This document shows positions 17,173 through 26,448 of a DNA stretch of 64,000 nucleotides, in pieces. The notes under the pieces are model-generated. The model ran no database searches, was not told the DNA's origin, and saw only the letters and a program-made list of their open reading frames with translations. The translations under genes were made by a program, and so were the position numbers. Position 1 is the first letter of the stretch. Each line of letters starts with the position of its first letter. The DNA is from Pseudohalocynthiibacter aestuariivivens (GTDB taxonomy: Bacteria; Pseudomonadota; Alphaproteobacteria; Rhodobacterales; Rhodobacteraceae). Where the stretch lies: contig NZ_JAGFNU010000011.1 in the NCBI RefSeq assembly GCF_018457175.1, positions 1-64,000 of the forward strand. Reading direction: 5' to 3'.

Positions 17173-18654
17173 TCAGAGGAACGCGGTCTCTTCAAAGCTA
17201 CGCAATTTGCGTGAATGGATGCGTTCCAGTGGCATTTTCCGCAATGCTTCCATAGCGTGTATACCTATTTTCAAATGCCGCGACACCTGTGTTTTATAAA
17301 AATCCGAGGCCATTCCCGGTAATTTCAACTCACCATGAAGAGGCTTGTCTGAAACACACAGTAATGTCCCATAAGGGACGCGAAAGCGAAAACCATTTGC
17401 TGCGATCGTTGCACTTTCCATATCCAAAGCGATGGCGCGCGACTGTGAAAGACGCTGAACCGGGCCTGACTGGTCTCTCAACTCCCAGTTGCGGTTGTCA
17501 ATGGTGGCGACGGTCCCCGTTCGCATGATGCGTTTAAGCTCAAATCCTTCCAGTTTGGTAACTGACGCAACTGCCTGTTCCAAAGCGATTTGAATTTCCG
17601 CAAGCGGTGGAATCGGAACCCAGATTGGCAGATCGTCATCCAGAACATGATCTTCGCGCAGATAAGAATGCGCGAGCACGAAATCCCCAAGGTTCTGAGA
17701 GTTCCGCAGCCCGGCGCAATGCCCGACCATCAGCCAGGCATGAGGCCGCAAAACCGCAATATGATCTGTTGCGGTTTTGGCGTTTGAAGGACCCACCCCT
17801 ATGTTCACCAGTGTGATTCCCGTCCCATCCGCGCGTTTCAAATGATAGGTCGGCATCTGCGGCAATTTCGCTGGTGCGTCCATTATTTGGTTTGGCGAAG
17901 AGATCTCCGCGTTTCCCGGCCCAACGAAACCTGTGTAGCCGTTGTTTGGGTCGGCAAGCATTTCACGTGCGTATGCCTCAAACTCTTCTATGTAGAATTG
18001 ATAGTTGGTGAACAAAACGTGGTTCTGGAATTGTTCAGCCGGTGTTGCCGTATAATGTGCCAACCGCGCCAAAGAATAGTCCACGCGCTGTGCAGTAAAC
18101 GGACCAAGCGGGCCTGACTCGTCCGGATTTTTGTAACCAAAGCCATTCACTATATCATCATTTGTGGTTGAAAGATCTGGCACATCAAAGACGTCGCGCA
18201 GTGGATACTCCATGCACCCTTCTTGCGGAACATTCACCTCTGCGTCACCCGCGACCGCGAAATGAACCGGCATTGGTGTGTCAGATATGCCTATCACCAC
18301 GGGAACACTATGATTGCACATCAACAAATCTATTTGCTGGCACAGGTAGTTTTCGAACAAATCGGGCCGAGTAACAGTGGTTGAATAAGTTCCCGGAACT
18401 GCGACATGGCCGAAACTCAGACGGCTGTCGGCTTGGGCGTAACTTGTCGTCGTAACCCGAATTTCGGGATAAAATGCTCTGTACCGTCTATCGGGCCGCG
18501 GGCCTGTCGCTTTTTCTGAAAACCTCTCGCTCAGGAACTGAGTGGCTGTGCGATAAAGGTCTTTCAGCCTTTCCACTGCTGCCTTGGCGTCGGTGAAGCT
18601 TTCATGTGCGGGAACGGCCGGGGTTTCTACATCTATTTCGAAATGTGCTGTCAT
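17173..18654 (-). CDS. amn: AMP nucleosidase
   Basis: The 493-residue enzyme cleaves AMP to adenine and ribose 5-phosphate. It has the N-terminal Amn regulatory domain (with RRYRAFYPEIRV and SYAQADSRLSFGHV) and a C-terminal nucleoside-phosphorylase-like domain with ITLVNIGVGPSNAKTATDH, LMVGHCAGLR and the ALDMESATIAANGFRF segment holding the catalytic Asp/Glu. Length matches the proteobacterial enzyme. It begins two bases after ade, with an AAGGAAAA site inside the ade end, so the two are coupled. The product adenine is the substrate of the adjacent adenine deaminase. Confidence 0.95.
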   Translation of the reverse strand: MTAHFEIDVETPAVPAHESFTDAKAAVERLKDLYRTATQFLSERFSEKATGPRPDRRYRAFYPEIRVTTTSYAQADSRLSFGHVAVPGTYSTTVTRPDLFENYLCQQIDLLMCNHSVPVVIGISDTPMPVHFAVAGDAEVNVPQEGCMEYPLRDVFDVPDLSTTNDDIVNGFGYKNPDESGPLGPFTAQRVDYSLARLAHYTATPAEQFQNHVLFTNYQFYIEEFEAYAREMLADPNNGYTGFVGPGNAEISSPNQIMDAPAKLPQMPTYHLKRADGTGITLVNIGVGPSNAKTATDHIAVLRPHAWLMVGHCAGLRNSQNLGDFVLAHSYLREDHVLDDDLPIWVPIPPLAEIQIALEQAVASVTKLEGFELKRIMRTGTVATIDNRNWELRDQSGPVQRLSQSRAIALDMESATIAANGFRFRVPYGTLLCVSDKPLHGELKLPGMASDFYKTQVSRHLKIGIHAMEALRKMPLERIHSRKLRSFEETAFL

Positions 18655-18656
18655 TG

Positions 18657-20465
18657 TTATTTTCCTTTTTCAAACAGCTCTGTCAGCTCAAACTTTGTGA
18701 CGTCCACCAAGCCCAAATCAGAGATACGTAGTTCTGGGATAACAACAAGTGCCAGCAGTGAATGCTGCATATAAGCATTGTTCAGCGTGCAGCCACAGAC
18801 CGCCATAGCGGCGACCATTTTATCAGCTGTTTCTGCCACCTCTTGTGCGGGTGCATCTGACATGAGACCTGCAATTGGCAGTTTCACCAAGGCCAGTTCG
18901 CGTCCGTTCTGCCAGACAGTGATACCACCGCCAACATCTTGCAGCCTGTTCGCAGCCATCGCCATATCAGCATGATTCGTACCGACAACGATCATGTGAT
19001 GGCTGTCATGCGCGACCGTCGACGCGATCGCCATATCACCAGTATATCCGAACCCGGACACAAAACCATTTACCACACCACCAGTACCCTGATGTCGTTC
19101 CACCAGTGCAATTTGGCAAACATCCTGAGCGGGGTCCCCTTCGACCATTCCGTCCACGACGGAAAGTTCTGCTGTCAAAGCTTTGGTTGGGGCTTGATTT
19201 TCAACAACGCCGATAACTTTTGCAGTAACCGTGTTCGCGCCTTTCGGGGCTGTGATATGGAAGTCAGCACCAATCAGCATGCGTCCCATATTCACGGTTT
19301 TCCGTACCTTTTCCGGCCACTTCAGATGCGGGCATTCAACCTTTACCACCCCATTTTCCGCCACTGTTACTCCACGTGCAATGACGCGGTTTATTTGCAG
19401 TGTTTTAAGGTCCGACGTCAGAACAACATCAGCGCGGCGCCCAGGGGCGATCGACCCAAGTTCCCGCTCCAACCCAAAATGGGTTGCTGTATTGATTGTC
19501 GCCATTTGCAGTGCGACCAGCGGGTCGCATCCACATTCGATTGCATGGCGCACAACGCGGTTCATATGGCCGTCGTTGACCAGCGTGCCTGAATGGCTGT
19601 CATCGGTGCAAAGAATAAAGTTGCGGGAATCGAGCCCTTTTTCCGTAACCGCTGTTATCTGGGTTTCAACGTCGTACCAGGCCGAACCAAGCCGCATCAT
19701 GTGCCGCATTCCCTGCCGGGTACGGGCAATTGCATCCGCCTCGCAGGTTCCCTCGTGATCATCTGCGGGTCCGCCTGCCGCGTAGGCGTGGAAAGCCGGG
19801 CCAAGGTCCGGGCTTGCGTAATGCCCCCCAACGGTTTTACCCGCGTTCTGGGTCGCTGCGATTTCGGCCAACATTTTTGGGTCAGCATTGACCACGCCGG
19901 GAAAATTCATCATTTCCCCAAGCCCAACAATACCGGGCCAGCTCATCGCCTCGGCAACGTCCTCGGGTTTGATTTCATAACCCGTTGTTTCAAGACCTGG
20001 GGCTGACGGCGCGCAACTTGGCATCTGCGTAAATATGTTAACGGGCTGCATCATCGACTCGTCGTGCATCAGGCGTACACCTTCAAGCCCCATGACATTC
20101 GCAATCTCATGCGGATCGGTGAACATCGAGGTGGTGCCATGCGGAATGACAGCGCGGGCGAACTCTGCGGGCGTCAGCATGCCGGATTCGATGTGCATAT
20201 GCGCATCACATAGTCCCGGGATCATATACTGACCCTTTGCATCGATCACCTCAGTTGCGGGTCCGATGCAATGACTGGCATCTGGGCCGCAATAGGCAAA
20301 TCGACCATCAGCAATTGCGATATCGTGGTTTTCGAGAAGCTCGCGGGTGTGAACGTTAACCCAGACACCGCCCTTTAGAACCAGATCCGCCGCTTCGCGC
20401 CCGGCCGCAACGGCGATTAAACGTGCGGCGCTTTCGGGCCATGTTTTAATTGAATGTGTTTCCAT
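18657..20465 (-). CDS. ade: adenine deaminase
   Basis: The 602-residue metal-dependent amidohydrolase converts adenine to hypoxanthine and ammonia. The N-terminal DAHMHIESGML motif provides two metal ligands, HGTTSMFTDPHEIANV follows, and LCTDDSH provides the catalytic Asp region; the C-terminal half has the TVAHDSHHMIVVG segment of the Ade family. Length is normal. It lies 13 bases behind a LysR gene and directly ahead of amn. Amn makes adenine from AMP and Ade deaminates it, so the unit looks like a purine salvage or AMP-degradation route under LysR control. Confidence 0.95.
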   Translation of the reverse strand: METHSIKTWPESAARLIAVAAGREAADLVLKGGVWVNVHTRELLENHDIAIADGRFAYCGPDASHCIGPATEVIDAKGQYMIPGLCDAHMHIESGMLTPAEFARAVIPHGTTSMFTDPHEIANVMGLEGVRLMHDESMMQPVNIFTQMPSCAPSAPGLETTGYEIKPEDVAEAMSWPGIVGLGEMMNFPGVVNADPKMLAEIAATQNAGKTVGGHYASPDLGPAFHAYAAGGPADDHEGTCEADAIARTRQGMRHMMRLGSAWYDVETQITAVTEKGLDSRNFILCTDDSHSGTLVNDGHMNRVVRHAIECGCDPLVALQMATINTATHFGLERELGSIAPGRRADVVLTSDLKTLQINRVIARGVTVAENGVVKVECPHLKWPEKVRKTVNMGRMLIGADFHITAPKGANTVTAKVIGVVENQAPTKALTAELSVVDGMVEGDPAQDVCQIALVERHQGTGGVVNGFVSGFGYTGDMAIASTVAHDSHHMIVVGTNHADMAMAANRLQDVGGGITVWQNGRELALVKLPIAGLMSDAPAQEVAETADKMVAAMAVCGCTLNNAYMQHSLLALVVIPELRISDLGLVDVTKFELTELFEKGK

Positions 20466-20478
20466 GGACCAATTGTCC

Positions 20479-21369
20479 TTACATTTGTTCGGTGTTCAAG
20501 CCCCTGATTTCACTCTTGAGCCAATCGGAAAAAGCCTGAGATGCAGGTGACGCGACATGTCCCGCCGGATGAATCAGATAGTAGGCCTCGCTTACGGGTG
20601 CAACGTGATCAAATGGCTGTTTTAAAATGCCATCACGCAACATGTCTGCCACAAGAATATCATGCCCAATCGCAACACCGCTGCCAGCGCGCGCTGCTGA
20701 AAACGAAACTGTGTAAGTGCTCGCATAGGTCAAATGCGCCTTTTTAGGGAAAGATATCCCTTGTCCTGTGCACCAGGATTCCCAGTTGCAGGAAAGCCCT
20801 GCACAGTCAAACAACGGCCGATCAAACAGCGTGTCGAGCGTTACTGAATCGCCCGGGGCGCAAATCGGAAAATAGTTTGCCCGTGTAAGAAGCTCGTACA
20901 TCAGCCGAGAATCTGGTTCACGCCCAAATCGAATCTCAAGGTCAGCAGACTGTGAAGTATGATCCAAATGCCAGATTGGCGTTGTGAAATTTAAACGAAT
21001 TTTGGGATGTGCCGCGAAAAACTTTGGTAATCGCGGCGCCAGCCAATGCACCGTGAAGGCAAGGTTAGAGACGATCTGCAACGTTTTCGCCCGATCAGGG
21101 CCAAGCAATTGTTGCGTACCCTTTGTCAAAACAGAAAAACTATCCTGAACCCATGGAAGATACAGATTACCCGCGTCCGTCAGTTCGAGCCGCCGAACAA
21201 GTCGGTAAAACAATGCCTTACCCAAATATCCCTCTAACGCCTTGATCTGCTGACTGACGGCAGATTGCGTCATGTTTAGTTCCTGAGCCGCACTTGTGAA
21301 CGACAGGTGTCGCGCCGACGCTTCAAACGCGCGCAACCAGTTCAGCGGGGGAAGGCCGGTATCATCCAT
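20479..21369 (-). CDS. LysR-family regulator, GcvA-like
   Basis: The 296-residue regulator has an N-terminal winged helix-turn-helix (LNWLRAFEASARHLSFTSAA, then AVSQQIKALEGYLGKALF) and a LysR substrate-binding domain from about residue 92. The PPLNWLRAFEASARH start is the mark of the GcvA group. It is the first gene of a likely LysR-ade-amn unit and is divergent from the aldolase/desaturase genes across a 113-base gap, so it could control either side. That gap contains the direct repeat CATAAG-N5-CATAAG but no strong inverted repeat. The effector is not predictable. Confidence 0.88.
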   Translation of the reverse strand: MDDTGLPPLNWLRAFEASARHLSFTSAAQELNMTQSAVSQQIKALEGYLGKALFYRLVRRLELTDAGNLYLPWVQDSFSVLTKGTQQLLGPDRAKTLQIVSNLAFTVHWLAPRLPKFFAAHPKIRLNFTTPIWHLDHTSQSADLEIRFGREPDSRLMYELLTRANYFPICAPGDSVTLDTLFDRPLFDCAGLSCNWESWCTGQGISFPKKAHLTYASTYTVSFSAARAGSGVAIGHDILVADMLRDGILKQPFDHVAPVSEAYYLIHPAGHVASPASQAFSDWLKSEIRGLNTEQM

Positions 21370-21482
21370 TTTTTATCATAAGCTATGCATAAGTTCTGCT
21401 AATAGCATGACGCCTTTTTTTTCGTTGGTAAAGATCAGCCAGCATCGCCACGATGTTGCTCAAGGATTTGAAAGGAAATGAA

Positions 21483-22244
21483 ATGGCGACGCCTACCCCT
21501 CTCCACAAAGCAAATATTGATCACTGGCAAGAACGCGTCGATATGGCCGCTGCGTTTCGCTGGACCGTACGGCTTAATTTTCACGAAGCGGTGGCGAACC
21601 ATTTCAGCCTGGCGGTGAACGAGGACGGAACTGAGTTTCTGATGAACCCAAATCAGGCGCATTTTTCGCGTATCAAAGCGTCTGATCTGCTGCTGCTGGA
21701 TGCCAACAATCCGAATGCGCTGGACACACCGGATGCACCTGATCCAACCGCGTGGGGGCTGCATGGATCGATTCACCGGCGCTGTCGGCATGCGCGCTGC
21801 GTGATGCATGTGCATTCGATCCATGCAACTGTTTTAGCCTGCCTTGCGGATTCAAACCTCCCACCAATCGACCAGAACACCGCGACCTTCTACAAGCGCT
21901 ACGTTATTGACGAAAGTTTTGGTGGCCTCGCCTTTGAGGCAGAAGGCGAACGCTGCGCGTCTATGCTGTCCGACCCGAAAGTCAAAGTGATGATCATGGG
22001 CAATCATGGGGTGCTGATCATCGGAGATAGCGTCGCCGATACGTTTAACAGGCTCTATTATTTCGAACGCGCAGCAGAAACATACATTCGCGCACTTCAA
22101 ACCGGTAAACCGTTGCGCGTTTTGTCAGATGAGGTCGCTGAAAAGACTGCGCAGGAGCTGGAAGATTACCCTAGTCAGGCTGAACGCCACTTGGCGGAGT
22201 TAAAGGCAATATTGGATGAAGAAGGCTCTAACTATGCCCAATAA
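21483..22244 (+). CDS. class II aldolase/adducin-family protein
   Basis: The 253-residue protein belongs to the aldolase_II fold. The metal-binding pattern is visible as MHVHSIHAT near residues 105-113 and GNHGVLIIG near residue 178, with AAAFRWTVRLNFHEAVANHFSL near the N-terminus. The fold includes sugar-phosphate aldolases, epimerases and decarboxylases. I chose the ATG at 21483 because AAAGGAAATGAA precedes it; the frame opens ten codons earlier. It is the first of three same-direction genes with two membrane hydroxylases, 44 bases ahead of the first, so they are probably co-transcribed. The substrate is unknown. Confidence 0.85.
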   Translation: MATPTPLHKANIDHWQERVDMAAAFRWTVRLNFHEAVANHFSLAVNEDGTEFLMNPNQAHFSRIKASDLLLLDANNPNALDTPDAPDPTAWGLHGSIHRRCRHARCVMHVHSIHATVLACLADSNLPPIDQNTATFYKRYVIDESFGGLAFEAEGERCASMLSDPKVKVMIMGNHGVLIIGDSVADTFNRLYYFERAAETYIRALQTGKPLRVLSDEVAEKTAQELEDYPSQAERHLAELKAILDEEGSNYAQ

Positions 22245-22288
22245 GGCATATTCCGCGTTTGACTAGACTCCAACAAGGACCTTCAGAG

Positions 22289-23281
22289 ATGCCTGAAAAA
22301 CTGAAGACGGAAAACCTATCCGGTAGCTGGAACTACCATCCTGACCTGCCGCTACAGGACCCCTCAATTTTCCAATGGCCACCACGGCCAGCCTATCTTG
22401 TGAAATGGCTCACCTTTAACTGGCTGATGCTGTCCGAACGCGTGATCATGCTTCTGATGGCTTTCGCGCTTTGGGCGTTCTTTTATCCATCGCTTGAGAC
22501 AACGCAAACCTTTGTCGTTGGTTGGATTCTACAGATCTGGGCAATCAACTTTGCAATGGTTTTTATCTGTTCGGGCGGGCTGCACTGGTATTTCTACATA
22601 CATAAAGGCCAAGGTAAGAAACTGAAGTTCGAACGCCGCGATCAGGGGAAAAACAACCGGCTGTGGAATTTTTCGGATCAGGTACGGGACAATATGTTCT
22701 GGTCTTTGGGGTCAGGTGTGCTGCAACTCACCGGGTTTCAGGTGGTCACAATGTGGTTGATGGCCAACGGATACGCACCAACGATTACATTCGCCAGCAA
22801 CCCAGTCTGGTTCATTCTTGCCCTGATCCTCGTCCCTATCTGGTCTGCGTTTCATTTCTATTGGGTGCATCGGCTGCTGCATGTTCCGTTTCTTTACAAA
22901 CGTGTGCATTCGCTTCACCATCGGAACGTCAACATCGGGCCGTGGAGTGGGTTTTCAATGCATCCTGTTGAGCATTTCATCTACTTAACAACGCTGTGCA
23001 TCCATTGGGTCGTGGCGACCCACCCAATTCACTTGTTTTTTCACATCGTGTATCAAGGGCCCGGTGCCGCGATGAGCCATACAGGATATGAGGACCTGCT
23101 GATCAAAGATAAGCGGCGTCTGGCGCTCGGAACCTTTTACCATCAGCTTCACCATCGTTATTATGAGTGTAATTACGGAAACCAAGAGATGCCCTGGGAC
23201 CGTTGGTTTGGCACTTTCCATGATGGTTCGGAAGCGGCGACTGTGGAAACACGCGCGCGCAAGAAACGGATGCATGCCTGA
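22289..23281 (+). CDS. sterol desaturase/fatty acid hydroxylase-family protein (copy 1)
   Basis: The 330-residue integral membrane protein has four or more hydrophobic helices and the three histidine clusters of di-iron membrane hydroxylases: HFYWVHRLLH, HSLHHRN and HQLHHRYYECNYGN. This fold hydroxylates or desaturates lipids using oxygen. The start at 22289 follows AAGGACCTTCAGAG; the frame extends back to a TTG at 22259 but without support. The stop and the ATG of copy 2 share one base (TGATG). The specific lipid substrate cannot be deduced; bacterial members include sphingolipid-like, carotenoid and fatty-acid hydroxylases. Confidence 0.87.
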   Translation: MPEKLKTENLSGSWNYHPDLPLQDPSIFQWPPRPAYLVKWLTFNWLMLSERVIMLLMAFALWAFFYPSLETTQTFVVGWILQIWAINFAMVFICSGGLHWYFYIHKGQGKKLKFERRDQGKNNRLWNFSDQVRDNMFWSLGSGVLQLTGFQVVTMWLMANGYAPTITFASNPVWFILALILVPIWSAFHFYWVHRLLHVPFLYKRVHSLHHRNVNIGPWSGFSMHPVEHFIYLTTLCIHWVVATHPIHLFFHIVYQGPGAAMSHTGYEDLLIKDKRRLALGTFYHQLHHRYYECNYGNQEMPWDRWFGTFHDGSEAATVETRARKKRMHA

Positions 23282-24261
23282 TGGCAGAACCACGACGAGA
23301 ATGGAACTATACCCCTGATTTGCCTTTGGGGGTTTCTCCTCTGTGGCAATGGCCCCCAAAACCGCTGGCGGTGCTGCGCTGGTATTGGGATGGCTGGTTC
23401 CTGATCACCGTTAACCTGATAATCCTTGGGCTAAGCATTGCCAGCTGGGTTTGGTTTAACCCCTCTTTGGAAACCGCTCAGACCTTCGCAGTTGGTTGGA
23501 TTCTTCAGATCATTTTACGCAATTTGGCCTTATTAGTGACTGTTGCAGGTGGCTTACACCTATATTTTTACACGTTCCGAAATCAAGGAAACGACCTTAA
23601 ATATGACACTCGCGAATTTGCCAAAAAGGGCGGAATGTTCACCCTGAACAATCAGGTTCTGGACAATATTTTCTGGAGCTGCACCAGCGGTGTTCTAGTT
23701 TGGAGCGCCTATGAAGTTTTGATGTTCTGGTGCTTTGCCAATGGATATCTGTGGTTACTAAGCTGGGACACGAACCCTATCTGGTTTGTAGCAATCTTTT
23801 TTCTGATCCCGATATGGGAAAGCTTTTATTTTTATTGGATTCATCGCTGGCTGCACTGGCCCCCACTTTACCGTGTTGCCCATGCGCTTCATCATCGGAA
23901 TACCAATGTCGGTCCCTGGTCCGGACTTTCGATGCATCCGATCGAACATATCATCTACTTTGGATCGGTTCTGATCCACTGGGTTATCGCTTCTCACCCT
24001 TTGCACATGATGTTTCACCTACAGTTTTACGCGCTGTCTGCCGTGACAACACATACCGGGTTTGAAGAGTTGTTCATCAAAAACAAAAAACGTCTTCGGT
24101 TAGGTATGTTTCATCACCAGATGCATCATAGGTATTTTGAATGTAATTACGGCAATCTGGACGTGCCTTGGGATATTTTGTTCGGATCGTTTCATGATGG
24201 AACACCAGAGGCAAAAGAACGGATGCGTCACCGCTTGAAAATCAGAAACTCGGCGCGCTGA
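23281..24261 (+). CDS. sterol desaturase/fatty acid hydroxylase-family protein (copy 2)
   Basis: The 326-residue paralog of the preceding gene shares the N-terminal NYTPDLPL and QWPPKP region, the PSLETAQTFAVGWILQI helix, and all three histidine clusters (FYWIHRWLH, HALHHRN, HQMHHRYFECNYGN). The copies are clearly diverged along their whole length, so the duplication is old or one was acquired separately. Keeping all metal ligands in both suggests two active enzymes, perhaps a heteromer or successive hydroxylations. It starts on the stop codon of copy 1 and ends six bases before the convergent GlxA-type regulator. Confidence 0.87.
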   Translation: MAEPRREWNYTPDLPLGVSPLWQWPPKPLAVLRWYWDGWFLITVNLIILGLSIASWVWFNPSLETAQTFAVGWILQIILRNLALLVTVAGGLHLYFYTFRNQGNDLKYDTREFAKKGGMFTLNNQVLDNIFWSCTSGVLVWSAYEVLMFWCFANGYLWLLSWDTNPIWFVAIFFLIPIWESFYFYWIHRWLHWPPLYRVAHALHHRNTNVGPWSGLSMHPIEHIIYFGSVLIHWVIASHPLHMMFHLQFYALSAVTTHTGFEELFIKNKKRLRLGMFHHQMHHRYFECNYGNLDVPWDILFGSFHDGTPEAKERMRHRLKIRNSAR

Positions 24262-24267
24262 ACCTGC

Positions 24268-25206
24268 CTATCCAACTCGCATATGCCGCGGGGCAGTTCC
24301 AAATTCTTCTCTGAAGGCCCGGGTCATCGCGCTTGCGTTCTGATACCCGGAACGTAGCGCAATTTCGCCAACTGGCAATTCTGTTTCAAGAACCAGTTTT
24401 CGAGCCAATATAAGCCTAAAACGCCTGTATACGGTCTGCGGAGACGCTCCAAGATCCGCCTTCATGCGCGCTTCCAAATCCTTTTGGCTGCGCCCGACAC
24501 GCCGTGCTATTTCACCAATACTTAACGGTTCTTCCAAATGCTCCTGCATCAGCGCCACGGCGCGTGAAACGGTCTTTGTTCGTGCCAGCAGCACATTTTG
24601 CGGCGCAGAAACACCTGGTGACATGAAGAGGGTCGCAACCTCCAACCTCAACGCTTCGCCGCTTGTTTGCGCGATCATCTCCATCACAAGATCAAAAGCC
24701 GCCATTGCGCCGCTGCAGGTGATGCGATTTGAATCAATGACATATCGTTCACGCACAGTTTCGACATCCGGGAACTTTTCAGCAAAGCTACCCAGTTCTT
24801 CCCAGTGAATCGTAGCGCGACGTCCTGTCAGCAGCCCTGCTTCGGCCAACAGCCAACTGCCTGTATCAAAGCCCGCTAAGGTTGGAAATCTTCGTGCAGC
24901 ACTGCTAAGGCCACGTACTGTTACCGTGTTTGCATGCCGCTTAAAATCATAACTTGGCATCACAGCCAACATATCGCCTGACGCCTCCGCCAGTTTTCCG
25001 TGCGGCGCAATCTGCAACCCGCTGGACGAGGTAACCGGAGCCCCGTCCAAAGACAGGAAACGCCAATCATATAAGACGCGTCCAGAAAGCGTGTTTGCAG
25101 CGCGAAGCGGTTCAACAGTATTGGCAAGGCAATGGTTCGAAAAGGACTCGAACAGCAACACGCCGATACGCTGCACTGCGGCGTTTTGATTTTCCCAGTT
25201 TCGCAT
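24268..25206 (-). CDS. GlxA/CdhR-type AraC-family regulator
   Basis: The 312-residue regulator has an N-terminal DJ-1/PfpI-like domain (RIGVLLFESFSNHCLANTVEPLR to about residue 185) and a C-terminal AraC double helix-turn-helix (LSIGEIARRVGRSQKDLEARM and IALRSGYQNASAMTRAFREEFG). This architecture is that of GlxA, GbdR and CdhR, several of which sense betaine- or carnitine-type compounds. I chose the ATG at 25206; earlier in-frame starts exist to 25260. It is divergent from an acyl-CoA dehydrogenase gene across about 80 bases, the usual position of a pathway-specific activator. Confidence 0.85.
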   Translation of the reverse strand: MRNWENQNAAVQRIGVLLFESFSNHCLANTVEPLRAANTLSGRVLYDWRFLSLDGAPVTSSSGLQIAPHGKLAEASGDMLAVMPSYDFKRHANTVTVRGLSSAARRFPTLAGFDTGSWLLAEAGLLTGRRATIHWEELGSFAEKFPDVETVRERYVIDSNRITCSGAMAAFDLVMEMIAQTSGEALRLEVATLFMSPGVSAPQNVLLARTKTVSRAVALMQEHLEEPLSIGEIARRVGRSQKDLEARMKADLGASPQTVYRRFRLILARKLVLETELPVGEIALRSGYQNASAMTRAFREEFGTAPRHMRVG

Positions 25207-25286
25207 GATTTTTACCCAACTTTGCACAGCCATACTGGGCGTGCCCAATAACCTTTGCAAACAAATTCAGCAAATCGGAGCCCGTG

Positions 25287-26447
25287 ATGCAATTCGGCCT
25301 GAACGAAGAACAAGAGATGATCGTTTCAACTGTCCGCAGTTTCGTTGAAAACGAGATCTATCCGCACGAAGATTTGGTAGACCGTACAGGTGAAGTACCA
25401 GAAGAGGTTGCTGAGGAAATTAAGCGAAAAACCATCGAACTTGGGTTCTACGCCTGTAATTTTCCTGAAGAAGTGGGCGGTGCGGGTCTGAGCCACCTTG
25501 AGTTTGCATTGGTGGAACGTGAACTTGGCCGCGGGTCAATGGCGCTAAATCACTTTTTCGGGCGTCCACAAAACATCCTGATGGCATGCGAGGGAGAACA
25601 GAAAGAACGTTACTTGTTCCCCGCTGTTCGTGGAGAGCGGACGGACGCGCTTGCAATGACTGAACCCGGTGCGGGTTCGGACGTGCGGGGCATGAAATGC
25701 AGCGCGGTCCGTGACTGTGGTGATTGGGTCGTGAATGGAACAAAACACTTCATATCAGGCGCAGATCACGCTGATTTCATAATCGTTTTTGTTGCAACAG
25801 GCGAAGATCAGACACCGCGCGGGCCTAAAAAGCGCATCACGACCTTCTTGGTAGACCGGGGAACGCCAGGGTTTACCATCCGGGATGGCTATAAATCTGT
25901 CAGCCACCGTGGATACAAGAACATGGTGCTTGAATTTGATGATTGCCGTTTGCCCGACGCTCAAGTTCTAGGTGAGGTTGATGGAGGCTTTGCTGTGATG
26001 AACGAATGGCTCTACGCCACCCGAATTACGGTTGCCACCATGTGTGTGGGCCGGGCGCGAAGGGCCTTTGACTATGCACTGGATTATGCCGCCCAACGCC
26101 ATCAGTTCGGCCAGCCGATTGGTAAGTTTCAGGGGATCGGGTTTCAGATTGCCGATATGATCACCGAAATTGATGCCGCTGACCTTTTGACGTTGGCGGC
26201 GGCTGAAAGACTTGACCGGGGTCTGCCTGCCAACCGGGAAATTGCCTCCGCCAAGCTCTATGCCTCGGAAATGCTGGCACGTGTTACCGACGCTGCGATT
26301 CAGGTGCACGGCGGCATGGGCTTGATGGATGACTATCCGCTGGAACGGTTCTGGCGGGACGCACGGGTTGAGCGTATCTGGGACGGTACAAGCGAAATCC
26401 AACGCCATATTATAAGCCGCGATCTGCTTCGCCCTCTCGGGGCTTAA
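25287..26447 (+). CDS. acyl-CoA dehydrogenase (CaiA-like context)
   Basis: The 386-residue flavoprotein oxidises an acyl-CoA to the enoyl-CoA. The family marks are LAMTEPGAGSDVRGMKC (FAD and acyl binding), the C-terminal QVHGGMGLMDDYPLERFWRDAR with DGTSEIQR, and Arg/Gln contacts in RHQFGQPIGKFQ. The ATG at 25287 is six bases after CGGAG; a GTG one codon earlier is less likely. It leads an operon with a CoA ligase and a CaiD-like hydratase. With that neighbourhood the substrate may be gamma-butyrobetainyl-CoA or a similar short acyl-CoA; this is inference. Confidence 0.9.
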   Translation: MQFGLNEEQEMIVSTVRSFVENEIYPHEDLVDRTGEVPEEVAEEIKRKTIELGFYACNFPEEVGGAGLSHLEFALVERELGRGSMALNHFFGRPQNILMACEGEQKERYLFPAVRGERTDALAMTEPGAGSDVRGMKCSAVRDCGDWVVNGTKHFISGADHADFIIVFVATGEDQTPRGPKKRITTFLVDRGTPGFTIRDGYKSVSHRGYKNMVLEFDDCRLPDAQVLGEVDGGFAVMNEWLYATRITVATMCVGRARRAFDYALDYAAQRHQFGQPIGKFQGIGFQIADMITEIDAADLLTLAAAERLDRGLPANREIASAKLYASEMLARVTDAAIQVHGGMGLMDDYPLERFWRDARVERIWDGTSEIQRHIISRDLLRPLGA

Positions 26448-26448
26448 C

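Noticed and set aside
18939-19592. 217-codon plus-strand frame
   Set aside because: Antisense shadow of ade, with His/Cys-rich composition and no domain.
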